Origin: Bacteroidota bacterium
Lineage (GTDB): Bacteria; Bacteroidota; Bacteroidia; Bacteroidales; Prolixibacteraceae
Assembly: GCA_023251435.1 (NCBI GenBank)
Contig: JAHEYU010000014.1
Location: 1 to 64,000 of the forward strand
Reading direction: 5' to 3'
DNA length: 64,000 nt
Shown piece by piece: positions 51,039-58,957 of the stretch. How positions within the stretch are numbered: the first letter of the stretch is position 1; each line of letters opens with the position of its first letter. The notes under the pieces were generated by a model. It did not search any database and was not told the DNA's origin. It saw nothing but the letters and a program-made list of their open reading frames with translations. The translations under genes and the position numbers were made by a program.

Positions 51039-53378
51039 ATGCAACAAACGGTTGACGATATTATCGCTGAAAAAGGGGTGGAGGGAAAATCAGTCATTCC
51101 GATTTTGCAGGCGATTCAAAATACCTACAATTACCTTCCGGAGGAAGCGCTGAAATACGTTTGCGAAAAAACGGAGATTACTCCCGAACAGATCGTCGGG
51201 GTGGCTTCATTTTATTCGCAGTTCAGGATGCAACCCGTTGGTGAGCACATTATTAAAGTGTGCGTCGGAACGGCTTGTCACGTCAAAGGTGCGGGTCAGG
51301 TTTATGATGCTTTCCGTCGTCATTTTAACCTTACCGGACACGAAGAAACCGATGCTTCACGAAAATATACCATCGAAAAAGTATCGTGCCTCGGGTGCTG
51401 TACCTTGGCGCCGGTGGTTCAGATTGACGAAATAACTTATGGGCACGTTGCTTCCGATAAAGTTGGTAATGTGCTGGCTGATTTCGAGAAACATGCTGGA
51501 ATTTCAGGAGCCAAAAAAGGCTTGTTCCGCAATGTGGACGGGCAGGAAATTCAGGGTGAAATCCGCATTGGACTGGGTTCGTGCTGTGTGGCTTCAGGAA
51601 GTGAAGATGTGAAAAAGGCGGTTGAAGAAACGATTGCCGATACAGGGATCAAAATCAGCCTGAAGAATGTGGGCTGTGTGGGAATGTGCCATCAGGTTCC
51701 GTTGGTTGAGGTGTTTCCGAAGAATGAAAAATCAACGCTGTACGCCAAGGTGAAGCCCGAAGATATTGCCGGTATAATTGCCAATCATTTTAAACCTCAA
51801 AGCACGTTTGGAATGCTGAAAAGCAGCGTTTACAAGTTCTTCGAGAGTGTACAGACCGACACCGTTTGGGACGGCGTGAAACAATATTCGATAGATGCCC
51901 GCGAGAAGCAGGTAACCGATTTTCTGGATCGCCAGATTCCGATTGCGACGCAATACCGAGGAATTATCAATCCACTCGATATTGAGGAATACAAAGCGCA
52001 CGAGGGTTTTGCCGCAATGAAAACCTGTTTGTTTGATTTGAGTTCGAAGGAGATAATCGAAACCATCAGAGACAGCGGACTGCGGGGGCGGGGAGGGGCC
52101 GGTTTTCCAACAGGGACGAAATGGGATCTGGTTTCTCACAATCATTCGGATGTGAAATACCTGATTGTGAATGGCGACGAAGGCGATCCGGGCGCTTTTA
52201 TGGACAGGATGCTGCTCGAATCGTATCCATATCGCGTGATTGAAGGTGCTGTTATTGCGGCCAAAGCCGTTGGCGCCACACAGGGATTTCTCTACATTCG
52301 GGCCGAATATCCGCTGGCTGTGAAGCGCATCCGGCAGGCACTCATTTATTGCCGCGAAAAGAATTACCTCGGCGAAAACATCATGGGAAGTGGATTTTCA
52401 TTCGACATGACTATTTATGAAGGAGCAGGCGCTTTTGTGTGCGGCGAAGAGTCGGCCATGATGGCTTCCATCGAAGGTGAACGCGGTTTTCCTCGTATCC
52501 GTCCACCATTTCCTGCGGTAAGCGGCTTGTGGAAACAACCCACGCTGATCAACAATACCGAGACTTTTGCACAGGTTTCGTACATCATTCGCGAAGGATC
52601 GGGCAAATTTGCCGGTATTGGTCGCGGAACCAGTAAAGGAACCAAGGTTTTTGCTTTGGCCGGGAAGGTCAACCGTGGCGGACTGATCGAAGTGCCGATG
52701 GGAATTACTGTTCGTCAGATCGTGGAAGAAATAGGCGGAGGCGTTCAGAATGGCAAAAAATTTAAAGCGGTACAGATTGGCGGCCCTTCCGGAGGTTGTG
52801 TTCCCGCTGAATTGTATGATACTCCGATTGATTACGAATCCTTGCTGCAAGTTGGGGCGATGATGGGTTCGGGCGGTTTGGTCGTTTTGGACGAAGACGA
52901 TTGTATGGTGGACATTGCCCGCTATTTTCTTTCATTTACCCAGAATGAATCCTGCGGAAAATGTACTTTCTGCCGTATAGGAACCAAACGAATGCTCGAC
53001 ATACTTACAAAAATTACCACCGGAAAAGGTACTTTGAAAGATCTGGACGAATTGGAATACCTGGCAAGCTGGACGAAAAAGGGAAGTTTGTGCGGGCTAG
53101 GAAAATCGGCTCCAAACCCAATTTTGTCAACTTTACGATATTTCAGGGAAGAATATATTGCACACATCAATGGCAAATGTCCGTCGGGTAAATGTCAAAG
53201 CCTGATTAAATACCAGATCAACGATTTGTGCATCGGCTGTACCAAATGTGCGCAGAAATGCCCGACCGAAGCTATTCTGTTCAAGCCGCACGAAAAGCAC
53301 GAAGTCATCACCGACCTCTGTATCAAATGCGATGCCTGCAAGCAGGTTTGCCCGGTTGATGCGGTGGAGATCGTGTAG
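51039..53378 (+). CDS. NADH-oxidising NuoE-NuoF fusion protein
   Basis: A 779-residue cytoplasmic protein in four parts. Residues 1-150: NuoE-like [2Fe-2S] domain with Cys75, Cys80, Cys117, Cys121. Residues 170-250: thioredoxin-like [2Fe-2S] segment (GSCCVASG ... CVGMC). Residues 300-700: NuoF with the NADH/FMN motif RGRGGAGFPTGTKW and the cluster ESCGKCTFCRIG. C-terminus: two [4Fe-4S] motifs (CIGCTKCAQKCP, CIKCDACKQVCP). The layout matches HydB/HndC of bifurcating hydrogenases with NuoE joined on. The ATG at 51039 is preferred over upstream TTG/GTG. No other complex I genes are near. Confidence 0.93.
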   Translation: MQQTVDDIIAEKGVEGKSVIPILQAIQNTYNYLPEEALKYVCEKTEITPEQIVGVASFYSQFRMQPVGEHIIKVCVGTACHVKGAGQVYDAFRRHFNLTGHEETDASRKYTIEKVSCLGCCTLAPVVQIDEITYGHVASDKVGNVLADFEKHAGISGAKKGLFRNVDGQEIQGEIRIGLGSCCVASGSEDVKKAVEETIADTGIKISLKNVGCVGMCHQVPLVEVFPKNEKSTLYAKVKPEDIAGIIANHFKPQSTFGMLKSSVYKFFESVQTDTVWDGVKQYSIDAREKQVTDFLDRQIPIATQYRGIINPLDIEEYKAHEGFAAMKTCLFDLSSKEIIETIRDSGLRGRGGAGFPTGTKWDLVSHNHSDVKYLIVNGDEGDPGAFMDRMLLESYPYRVIEGAVIAAKAVGATQGFLYIRAEYPLAVKRIRQALIYCREKNYLGENIMGSGFSFDMTIYEGAGAFVCGEESAMMASIEGERGFPRIRPPFPAVSGLWKQPTLINNTETFAQVSYIIREGSGKFAGIGRGTSKGTKVFALAGKVNRGGLIEVPMGITVRQIVEEIGGGVQNGKKFKAVQIGGPSGGCVPAELYDTPIDYESLLQVGAMMGSGGLVVLDEDDCMVDIARYFLSFTQNESCGKCTFCRIGTKRMLDILTKITTGKGTLKDLDELEYLASWTKKGSLCGLGKSAPNPILSTLRYFREEYIAHINGKCPSGKCQSLIKYQINDLCIGCTKCAQKCPTEAILFKPHEKHEVITDLCIKCDACKQVCPVDAVEIV

Positions 53379-53470
53379 AGTTGCGAGTTACGAGATGCGG
53401 GTTACGGGTTGCGGGTTGTCGGTCGCTGAAGTGAGTTACGGGATTCGAGTTGCGAGTTTCGGGTTGACGG
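53378..53470. repeat. Degenerate GAGTTGCGGGTTACGGG repeat, left copy
   Basis: Repeats of GAGTTGCGAGTTAC and GGGTTACGGGTTGCGGGTT follow the NuoEF gene. The complementary CCCGCAACCCGTAAC runs lie at 53998-54100, on the other side of the four-helix-bundle gene. Confidence 0.65.
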
Positions 53471-53619
53471 TTGCGAAGATTGGAGTTTAAATTTGCTAAC
53501 AAATATGTAATGAGGAAATTGCTGAAGTTTTTGAGGAGAATTGAGAAAACTGATTTTTACTCGTAACTTGAAACTCACAACTCGTAACAAATAAAAATAA
53601 CACGTAACAATTTTAAAAT

Positions 53620-53991
53620 ATGAACAGCTACAAAGAACTTGACATCTACAAATTGGCATACAGATTGGCAATAGAAGTTCATAAAATGACAATGACATTG
53701 CCAAAATTTGAGCTCTATGAACAAGGAAGTCAGGTTCGAAGATCATCAAAAAGCATTAAAGATAATATAGCTGAAGGCTTTGGCAGAAGAAGGTATAAAG
53801 ATGAATTTGTTCGGTTTCTGGTTTTTGCGCATTCTTCATGTGATGAAGCAATTTCACAATTGACGATGATCAATGAAATCTATTTTGAAAATAAAGAATT
53901 AAACAGTTTACTTGAGGATTATGAAGTTTTGGGTGCTAAAATCAATAAATTTATCCAATACGTTGAAGAAAATTGGAAATCAACTCGCTAA
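53620..53991 (+). CDS. Four-helix-bundle protein (23S rRNA IVP family)
   Basis: A 123-residue protein of the S23/IVP four-helix family: YKELDIYKLAYRLAIEVHKM, ELYEQGSQVRRSSKSIKDNIAEGFGRR (outline), FLVFAHSSCDEAISQL and INKFIQYVEENW. Members occur inside 23S rRNA intervening sequences and as scattered free genes in Bacteroidota; function unknown. It interrupts the redox run between NuoEF and its flavoprotein partner and is framed by inverted G-rich/C-rich repeats, so it is probably an insertion. Confidence 0.92.
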   Translation: MNSYKELDIYKLAYRLAIEVHKMTMTLPKFELYEQGSQVRRSSKSIKDNIAEGFGRRRYKDEFVRFLVFAHSSCDEAISQLTMINEIYFENKELNSLLEDYEVLGAKINKFIQYVEENWKSTR

Positions 53992-53997
53992 TAAGCT

Positions 53998-54100
53998 GTA
54001 ACCCGCAACCCGTAACAATTTTGAATATAATATGATGGAAATAAATGAGATGCTTGTAGATAGCCTTAACCCGCAACTTGTAACCCGCAACTCGTAACAA
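53998..54100. repeat. Degenerate AACCCGCAACCCGTAAC repeat, right copy
   Basis: TAACCCGCAACCCGTAAC, ACCCGCAACTTGTAAC and CCGCAACTCGTAAC are reverse complements of the left repeat at 53378-53470. Confidence 0.65.
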
Positions 54101-54107
54101 TTCAGGA

Positions 54108-55670
54108 ATGATAAAATTAACTATAGATAATCACTCCGTTGAAGTTCCTGCCGGCACTTCAGTATGGCAGGCTGCCAAATCTGTTGGCATCGAAATTCCG
54201 ACGATGTGCTATTTGGGAGGAACAGAGCATTTCACCTCGTGCATGATTTGCCTGGTGAAAGATGCTAAAAACGGACGATTTTTTGCTTCGTGTTCTACAC
54301 CTGCTTTCGAAGGACAGCATATCATCACCAACGATGAGGAAACCATCGAATCGCGGAAAGCTGCGCTCGAACTGTTGTTGAGCGAACATGTAGGCGACTG
54401 CGAAGCGCCTTGCCAGTTGGTTTGTCCGGCGCACATGAATATCCCACTGATGAACCGGCTGATTGCTAAAGGCGATTTTGCCAAAGCGTTGGAAGTGGTG
54501 AAACGCGACATTGCTTTGCCTTCCATTCTGGGGCATATTTGTCCGGCTCCGTGTGAGGCGGGCTGTCGCCGCAAACAGGTGGACGAAGCGGTTTCAATTT
54601 GTTTACTGAAACGGTATGTGGGCGACGAAGATTTAAAAACAGAAAAGCCATATCAGCCGCAATTGGCCGACCTTTCAGGCAAAAAGGTAGCCATTATTGG
54701 TGCTGGATCTGCGGGATTGGCCGCTGCTTATTATTTGCAGATTAAAGGTCATCAGGCGGTGATTTTTGAAATGAACAGCAAAGCTGGCGGCGAATTGCTT
54801 CAGATCGATCAGGAAATATTACCTTCGGAAGTTGTTGAACAGGAAGTGGCTCAAATTGTGGCAACCGGAGTTCAAATCCGATTGAATGAAACAATTAATG
54901 ACAGCCGTTTTGCTGAATTACAAAGCGAGTTTGACGCTGTTGTTGTGGCTCACGGAACAATTCCTGAAGGAAGTTCTGCATACGGACTAAAAGCCACCAA
55001 GGCTGGAATTATTGCTGATAAATCCAGTTACCAGACTTCGATTCCAAAAGTTTTTGCTGTTGGGAATACACTTCGGGCTTCCAAACTGGCCGTGCGTTCG
55101 GTTGGACAAGGGAAGGAGGTAGCCACTGTTATCGATAATTATTTCAAAACTGCTGAAGTTTCAGGATATTCGGAGCGGTTTAATTCCAAATTCGGACGAT
55201 TGGCTGAGGCTGAGTTTATTCAGTATAAAAAAGATTCTGAAACTGCACCGCGTCAAAAAGCTGATCAGACTGGTTTTACCCGCGAAGCTGCTATTCGCGA
55301 AGCCAAACGTTGTATGCACTGCGATTGCCGCAACCCGGAGTCGTGTGTGTTGCGCGAATTGTCTGATCGGTACCAGGCTGTGCAGAAACGATTCCAGAGC
55401 GAGGAACGCTGGAATGTGGAGAAATTCATTCACCGCGAAGGCATTGTTTACGAACCCAACAAGTGCATTAAATGTGGCATTTGTGTGCGCTTAACCCGCC
55501 AGCATCAGGAAGAATTTGGCTTTACTTTTATTGGTCGCGGCTTCGATGTGAAAGTGGGCGTTCCGTTCAACGAAAGCGTTCAAAAAGGATTGGAGAAAAC
55601 CGCTGTAATTGTTGCAAAAGCTTGTCCAACGGGAGCATTGGCGATGTTTAATATTGAAGAGCAAATCTAA
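54108..55670 (+). CDS. NuoG-N/GltD-like iron-sulfur flavoprotein lacking the NAD(P) domain
   Basis: A 520-residue cytoplasmic protein. Residues 1-75: [2Fe-2S] ferredoxin with Cys34, Cys45, Cys48, Cys62. Residues 95-180: the GltD-type Fe-S domain (CEAPCQLVCPAHMNIP, HICPAPCEAGCRRKQV). Then an FAD fold (VAIIGAGSAGLAAAYYLQIK). The usual second Rossmann unit of GltD (GGGNTAMD) is absent: the chain jumps from FDAVVVAHGTIPEG to IPKVFAVGNTLRASKLAVRSV. C-terminal Cys-rich parts follow (CMHCDCRNPESC, CIKCGICVR). It should receive electrons from the NuoEF fusion and not from NAD(P)H directly. Confidence 0.85.
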   Translation: MIKLTIDNHSVEVPAGTSVWQAAKSVGIEIPTMCYLGGTEHFTSCMICLVKDAKNGRFFASCSTPAFEGQHIITNDEETIESRKAALELLLSEHVGDCEAPCQLVCPAHMNIPLMNRLIAKGDFAKALEVVKRDIALPSILGHICPAPCEAGCRRKQVDEAVSICLLKRYVGDEDLKTEKPYQPQLADLSGKKVAIIGAGSAGLAAAYYLQIKGHQAVIFEMNSKAGGELLQIDQEILPSEVVEQEVAQIVATGVQIRLNETINDSRFAELQSEFDAVVVAHGTIPEGSSAYGLKATKAGIIADKSSYQTSIPKVFAVGNTLRASKLAVRSVGQGKEVATVIDNYFKTAEVSGYSERFNSKFGRLAEAEFIQYKKDSETAPRQKADQTGFTREAAIREAKRCMHCDCRNPESCVLRELSDRYQAVQKRFQSEERWNVEKFIHREGIVYEPNKCIKCGICVRLTRQHQEEFGFTFIGRGFDVKVGVPFNESVQKGLEKTAVIVAKACPTGALAMFNIEEQI

Positions 55671-55691
55671 AACAACTAAAAAAAACCTGCT

Positions 55692-56651
55692 ATGAAAATC
55701 TTTTTTTTAAGTATTATTTGTGTTTTGAGCATATCGTTTTCTGCTGAAGCGAAAATAAAAGTGCTTATTGTTGATGGTCAGAACAACCACGAAGTATGGC
55801 CAAAATCGACCATCATGATGAAACAATATCTGGAAGAAACAGGTTTGTTTACAGTTGATATTAAACGAACTAAGTTTACATGGAAAGCTGAACGTGAAAA
55901 AGCCTATCTTCCGCTGGCTGGTGTGGGTGAAACACAGGATTTAAAGGAACCAAAAACTGATCCTGATTTTATTCTTTCGTTCAAAAAATATGATGTGGTA
56001 ATTTCAAATTTTGGGTGGAGAGCTGCCGATTGGCCTGAAGCCACCCAAATGGCTCTGGAAAAATACATGAAAAAAGGCGGTGGTTTTGTATCGGTTCATG
56101 CGGCCGATAATTCATTTCCCAACTGGCTTGAATACAACAAAATGATTGGTCTTGGCGGATGGGGTGACCGAAACGAGAAAAATGGCCCTTATGTGTATTA
56201 TACCAACGAAGGCGAATTGGTTCGCGATCCTTCACCGGGCAACGCGGGAGCACATGGCCCGCAACATTTGATCCCGATCACAGTTCGTGTAGCCGACCAT
56301 CCAATTACGAAGGGCATGCCCAAAGTTTGGATGACCGCCAAGGACGAATGTTACGCCAAATTGCGGGGTCCGGGCGAGAACATGATCGTTTTGGCTACAG
56401 GTAAAGATATGTCGGGAAAGGCGCCAACTGACAGGCACGAACCCATCCTAATGGTTTTAACTTATGGAAAAGGACGAATTTTTCATACCACGCTCGGTCA
56501 CGACGATTATTCCTGCGAAGGTGTAGGTTTTATCACCTCTTTTGTGCGCGGAGTACAATGGGCTGCATCTGGTAAGGTAACAATCCCAATTCCTGATGAT
56601 TTTCCTACTGCAGAAGAATCACCAAGTCGGAAGTTTGAGTTGAAGAAATAA
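55692..56651 (+). CDS. Exported ThuA-domain protein
   Basis: A 319-residue periplasmic protein: signal peptide (SIICVLSISFSAEA), then the ThuA class I amidotransferase-like fold (IKVLIVDGQNNHEVWPKS, YDVVISNFGWRAADWPEA, KKGGGFVSVHAADNSF, GRIFHTTLGHDDYSCEG). ThuA-family proteins are linked to sugar (e.g. trehalose) use but their reaction is not established. It follows the flavoprotein gene after 21 bp. ThuA genes are often found next to PQQ-like propeller genes, which fits here. Confidence 0.9.
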   Translation: MKIFFLSIICVLSISFSAEAKIKVLIVDGQNNHEVWPKSTIMMKQYLEETGLFTVDIKRTKFTWKAEREKAYLPLAGVGETQDLKEPKTDPDFILSFKKYDVVISNFGWRAADWPEATQMALEKYMKKGGGFVSVHAADNSFPNWLEYNKMIGLGGWGDRNEKNGPYVYYTNEGELVRDPSPGNAGAHGPQHLIPITVRVADHPITKGMPKVWMTAKDECYAKLRGPGENMIVLATGKDMSGKAPTDRHEPILMVLTYGKGRIFHTTLGHDDYSCEGVGFITSFVRGVQWAASGKVTIPIPDDFPTAEESPSRKFELKK

Positions 56652-56692
56652 ATGGAGTTGAACAGAGTTTTCCTGCAATTTGAATAATTGCA

Positions 56693-56730
56693 AAGATGCC
56701 CGACATCCAGAATAGGGAGTTGGGCATCTT
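56693..56730. terminator. Hairpin after ThuA gene, possible terminator
   Basis: AAGATGCCC pairs with GGGCATCTT with a 20-nt loop. No T-run follows, so termination is uncertain. Confidence 0.4.
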
Positions 56731-56917
56731 GGTCTAAAAAAGAAAATAACAAACTTAATATATTGTAATATAAATAATTAGAGTTGAAAGATAGCACTAT
56801 CTGGAATTGGAAATATTAAGAATGGTAGGGCAAATGTTGAAAAGCAATTTCTGAATAAATAGAATAATGTATTGTATGCCTTTTCAATTATTGTTAATTT
56901 AGGAGAAAATTTAAAAA

Positions 56918-57676
56918 ATGAAAAGAATTTTTACAGGTCTTGGTTTGATCTTAAGCATAATTTCGTTTGCTCAAATAAATACTTCAATTGAGCAAAAAAT
57001 AGATAGCCTAAAAAAAGTTAATCTTGAATATACTTCCCTAATTGAATTAAATAATCAAATGATCTTTAAACTTAATGAAGACTTGTTTTTATTAAAAAAT
57101 CCAATAGATACTGCTATAGTCAAAGTAATAAAGGCAGTTGAATCTGTATTTGTTAGAGACGAGCCTTGGCTACTAAGTAAAATTACTTCTACAATTCCAG
57201 TTGGAGATGAAATTATGATTGTTGGATTCAAATCAGAATTTTTTATTATAAAATATAAGGAAAGATTGGGATTTGTACATCCTTATAATATTCAAATGGA
57301 TGATGAATTATCAAAAATAAAAGAATACTATTCGATTAAAGAAAAGAGGGAAGATCAACTATTGCAAGCTAAAAGGATGGTTGAAGAAACGAAGGAGAGA
57401 GAAATTCATCTGGAAAATGAAAAGAAAAATCAAACTGAAAAATCAAAAAAATTAAAAGAAGAATTGACAAAAAAGTACGGTTCCATTGTAGCACAGAAAA
57501 TTATGTCTGGAAAAATTTGGATTGGAATGACAAGTGAAATGGCTCTGGATAGCTGGGGAGAACCAAAGGATATTAATAGAACTGTGACGAATTATGGAAC
57601 AAATGAGCAGTGGGTTTATTCAGATAAGAATTTCTTGTATTTTGAAAATGGAAAATTAACTGCTTGGCAGGATTAG
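56918..57676 (+). CDS. Exported coiled-coil protein with SH3- and BamE-like parts
   Basis: A 252-residue protein. Residues 1-19 are a signal peptide (FTGLGLILSIISFAQ), then a short coiled coil, an SH3-like stretch (VFVRDEPWLLSKITSTIPVG ... FIIKYKERLGFVHP), a long charged coiled coil and a C-terminal motif (WIGMTSEMALDSWGEPKDIN ... QWVYSDKNFLYFENGKL) like the SmpA/BamE-type small lipoprotein fold. The gene is AT-rich and uses AGA/ATA codons, unlike its neighbours, so it may be acquired. TAATTTAG near 56895 is a possible -7 box. Function unknown. Confidence 0.7.
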   Translation: MKRIFTGLGLILSIISFAQINTSIEQKIDSLKKVNLEYTSLIELNNQMIFKLNEDLFLLKNPIDTAIVKVIKAVESVFVRDEPWLLSKITSTIPVGDEIMIVGFKSEFFIIKYKERLGFVHPYNIQMDDELSKIKEYYSIKEKREDQLLQAKRMVEETKEREIHLENEKKNQTEKSKKLKEELTKKYGSIVAQKIMSGKIWIGMTSEMALDSWGEPKDINRTVTNYGTNEQWVYSDKNFLYFENGKLTAWQD

Positions 57677-57757
57677 TGGCATGATCCATGTTGAAAGTAT
57701 AGTAATATCAAAAAGTCATTTAGAGTTGAATTATTTGTTTGAAGTAAAAAAAAGGAT

Positions 57758-58864
57758 ATGAAAACGACGATATCACTATTAATTATAAGCGCTATTCAGA
57801 TAATTTCAGTTTCAGCCCAATCTTCCTGGCCCATCTTTCGCGGAAACCAGCAGCTTTCGGGTGCGATTTCTGCCAGTCTTCCGGAGAAACCTAAACTGTT
57901 GTCCTCGTTTCTAACGGGCGATGACATTAAAGCTTCACCAGTTATTTCAGGGCAAACGATTTTCTGCGGATCGACCGACGGAACGATGTATGCTGTTGGG
58001 TTCGACGGAAAACTGAAATGGAAATTCGACTCCGGAAATGCCATTGAAGCGCCGGCTTTACTGCTGGATGGTTCGGTTGTATTTGGTTCCCTCGATGGCC
58101 TGTTTTTCAGGCTAGACGAAAAGACCGGAAAGCAAATCTGGAAATACAAGACAGATAACCAGATTATGGGCTCGGCCAACTGGCTGAAAATTGGTAGTCA
58201 ATATCGGCTGGTGGTTGGCAGTTACGATTATAACCTGCATGCGGTGGGTTTTGCAAAAGGCGACAGCATCTGGCAATACGAATCGGATAATTACATTAAC
58301 GGAGCGCCTGGAATTTATGGTAAAAACGCGGTATTTGGCGGTTGCGACGGATTTGTGCATTTGGTGAACATCGAAACCGGAAAAGTGTTTAAAAAGATCA
58401 AGTTGGAAACCTACGTTGCTTCGTCGCCGGTTATTGACGGCAAGTTTGCTTACGTGGGCGATTACGAAGGCAAATTCTTTAGCATCGATTTGGAAGCTGG
58501 TAAAATCGCATGGATGTACGATGATAAAGAGAAAAATCTGCCCTTCATCGCGTCTCCCGCTATAAGCGGTAATTTCATTGTTATCGGGAATCAGGATAAA
58601 TTCATTTATTGTTTCGATAAAAGCACAGGAAAAGTGGTTTGGAAAGTAAAAACCAGCAACCGCGTAGAATCGTCGTCAGTAATTGCCTCCGGAAAAGTAA
58701 TTACAGGAACCATGGACGGAATGCTTTATATTCATGACCTGAAAACTGGCGCTGAAATGTGGAAATACGAATTGGGCAGTCCGATCATTGGAAATCCGGC
58801 AGTCGTTTCAGGAAAGATTGTGGTGGGTGCTGGCGACGGACGGATTTATATTTTTGGCAGCTAG
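57758..58864 (+). CDS. Exported PQQ-like beta-propeller protein 6
   Basis: A 368-residue periplasmic protein: signal peptide (LLIISAIQIISVSAQ), WPIFRGNQQLSG, and seven to eight blades of the YVGxxDGxxxAxDxxTGKxxWxxxT type (STDGTMYAVGFDGKLKWKFD, TGKQIWKYKT, STGKVVWKVKT, KTGAEMWKYEL). It is more regular than propellers 1-5 and resembles BamB-type propellers, but no Bam partners are near. It closes the propeller-rich run. Confidence 0.85.
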   Translation: MKTTISLLIISAIQIISVSAQSSWPIFRGNQQLSGAISASLPEKPKLLSSFLTGDDIKASPVISGQTIFCGSTDGTMYAVGFDGKLKWKFDSGNAIEAPALLLDGSVVFGSLDGLFFRLDEKTGKQIWKYKTDNQIMGSANWLKIGSQYRLVVGSYDYNLHAVGFAKGDSIWQYESDNYINGAPGIYGKNAVFGGCDGFVHLVNIETGKVFKKIKLETYVASSPVIDGKFAYVGDYEGKFFSIDLEAGKIAWMYDDKEKNLPFIASPAISGNFIVIGNQDKFIYCFDKSTGKVVWKVKTSNRVESSSVIASGKVITGTMDGMLYIHDLKTGAEMWKYELGSPIIGNPAVVSGKIVVGAGDGRIYIFGS

Positions 58865-58935
58865 CAACTAGCCGCTAGCTCCTGGCTTTTTTGCCAGTTG
58901 CCAGTTGCCGGAAGCCAGCAGCTTTTTTTGCAGAT
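58865..58935. repeat. Short repeat-rich intergenic segment with terminator-like hairpin
   Basis: CTAGCAACTAGCCGCTAGC, then CTGGC-TTTTTT-GCCAG (58882-58897) and CAGTTGCCAGTTGCC direct repeats, then GCTTTTTTT. The T-run after AGCCAGCAGC may end transcription of the propeller gene. Confidence 0.5.
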
Positions 58936-58957
58936 GTAATTCAATCATTCTTACGAT

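Noticed and set aside
53378..54105. CRISPR-like array from the repeated GGGTTACGGG/CCCGTAAC units
   Set aside because: The units are degenerate, unevenly spaced, without spacers of constant length, and no cas genes are near.
51039..55670. Respiratory complex I or an [FeFe] hydrogenase operon
   Set aside because: Only NuoE/F-like and NuoG-N-like parts exist; there are no membrane subunits and no H-cluster motifs.
38842..58864. True PQQ-dependent alcohol dehydrogenases with cytochrome c
   Set aside because: No CxxCH haem motif, no adjacent Cys pair typical of these dehydrogenases in the propellers, and no pqq synthesis genes in the window. The NHL protein's CC pair is in a different fold.
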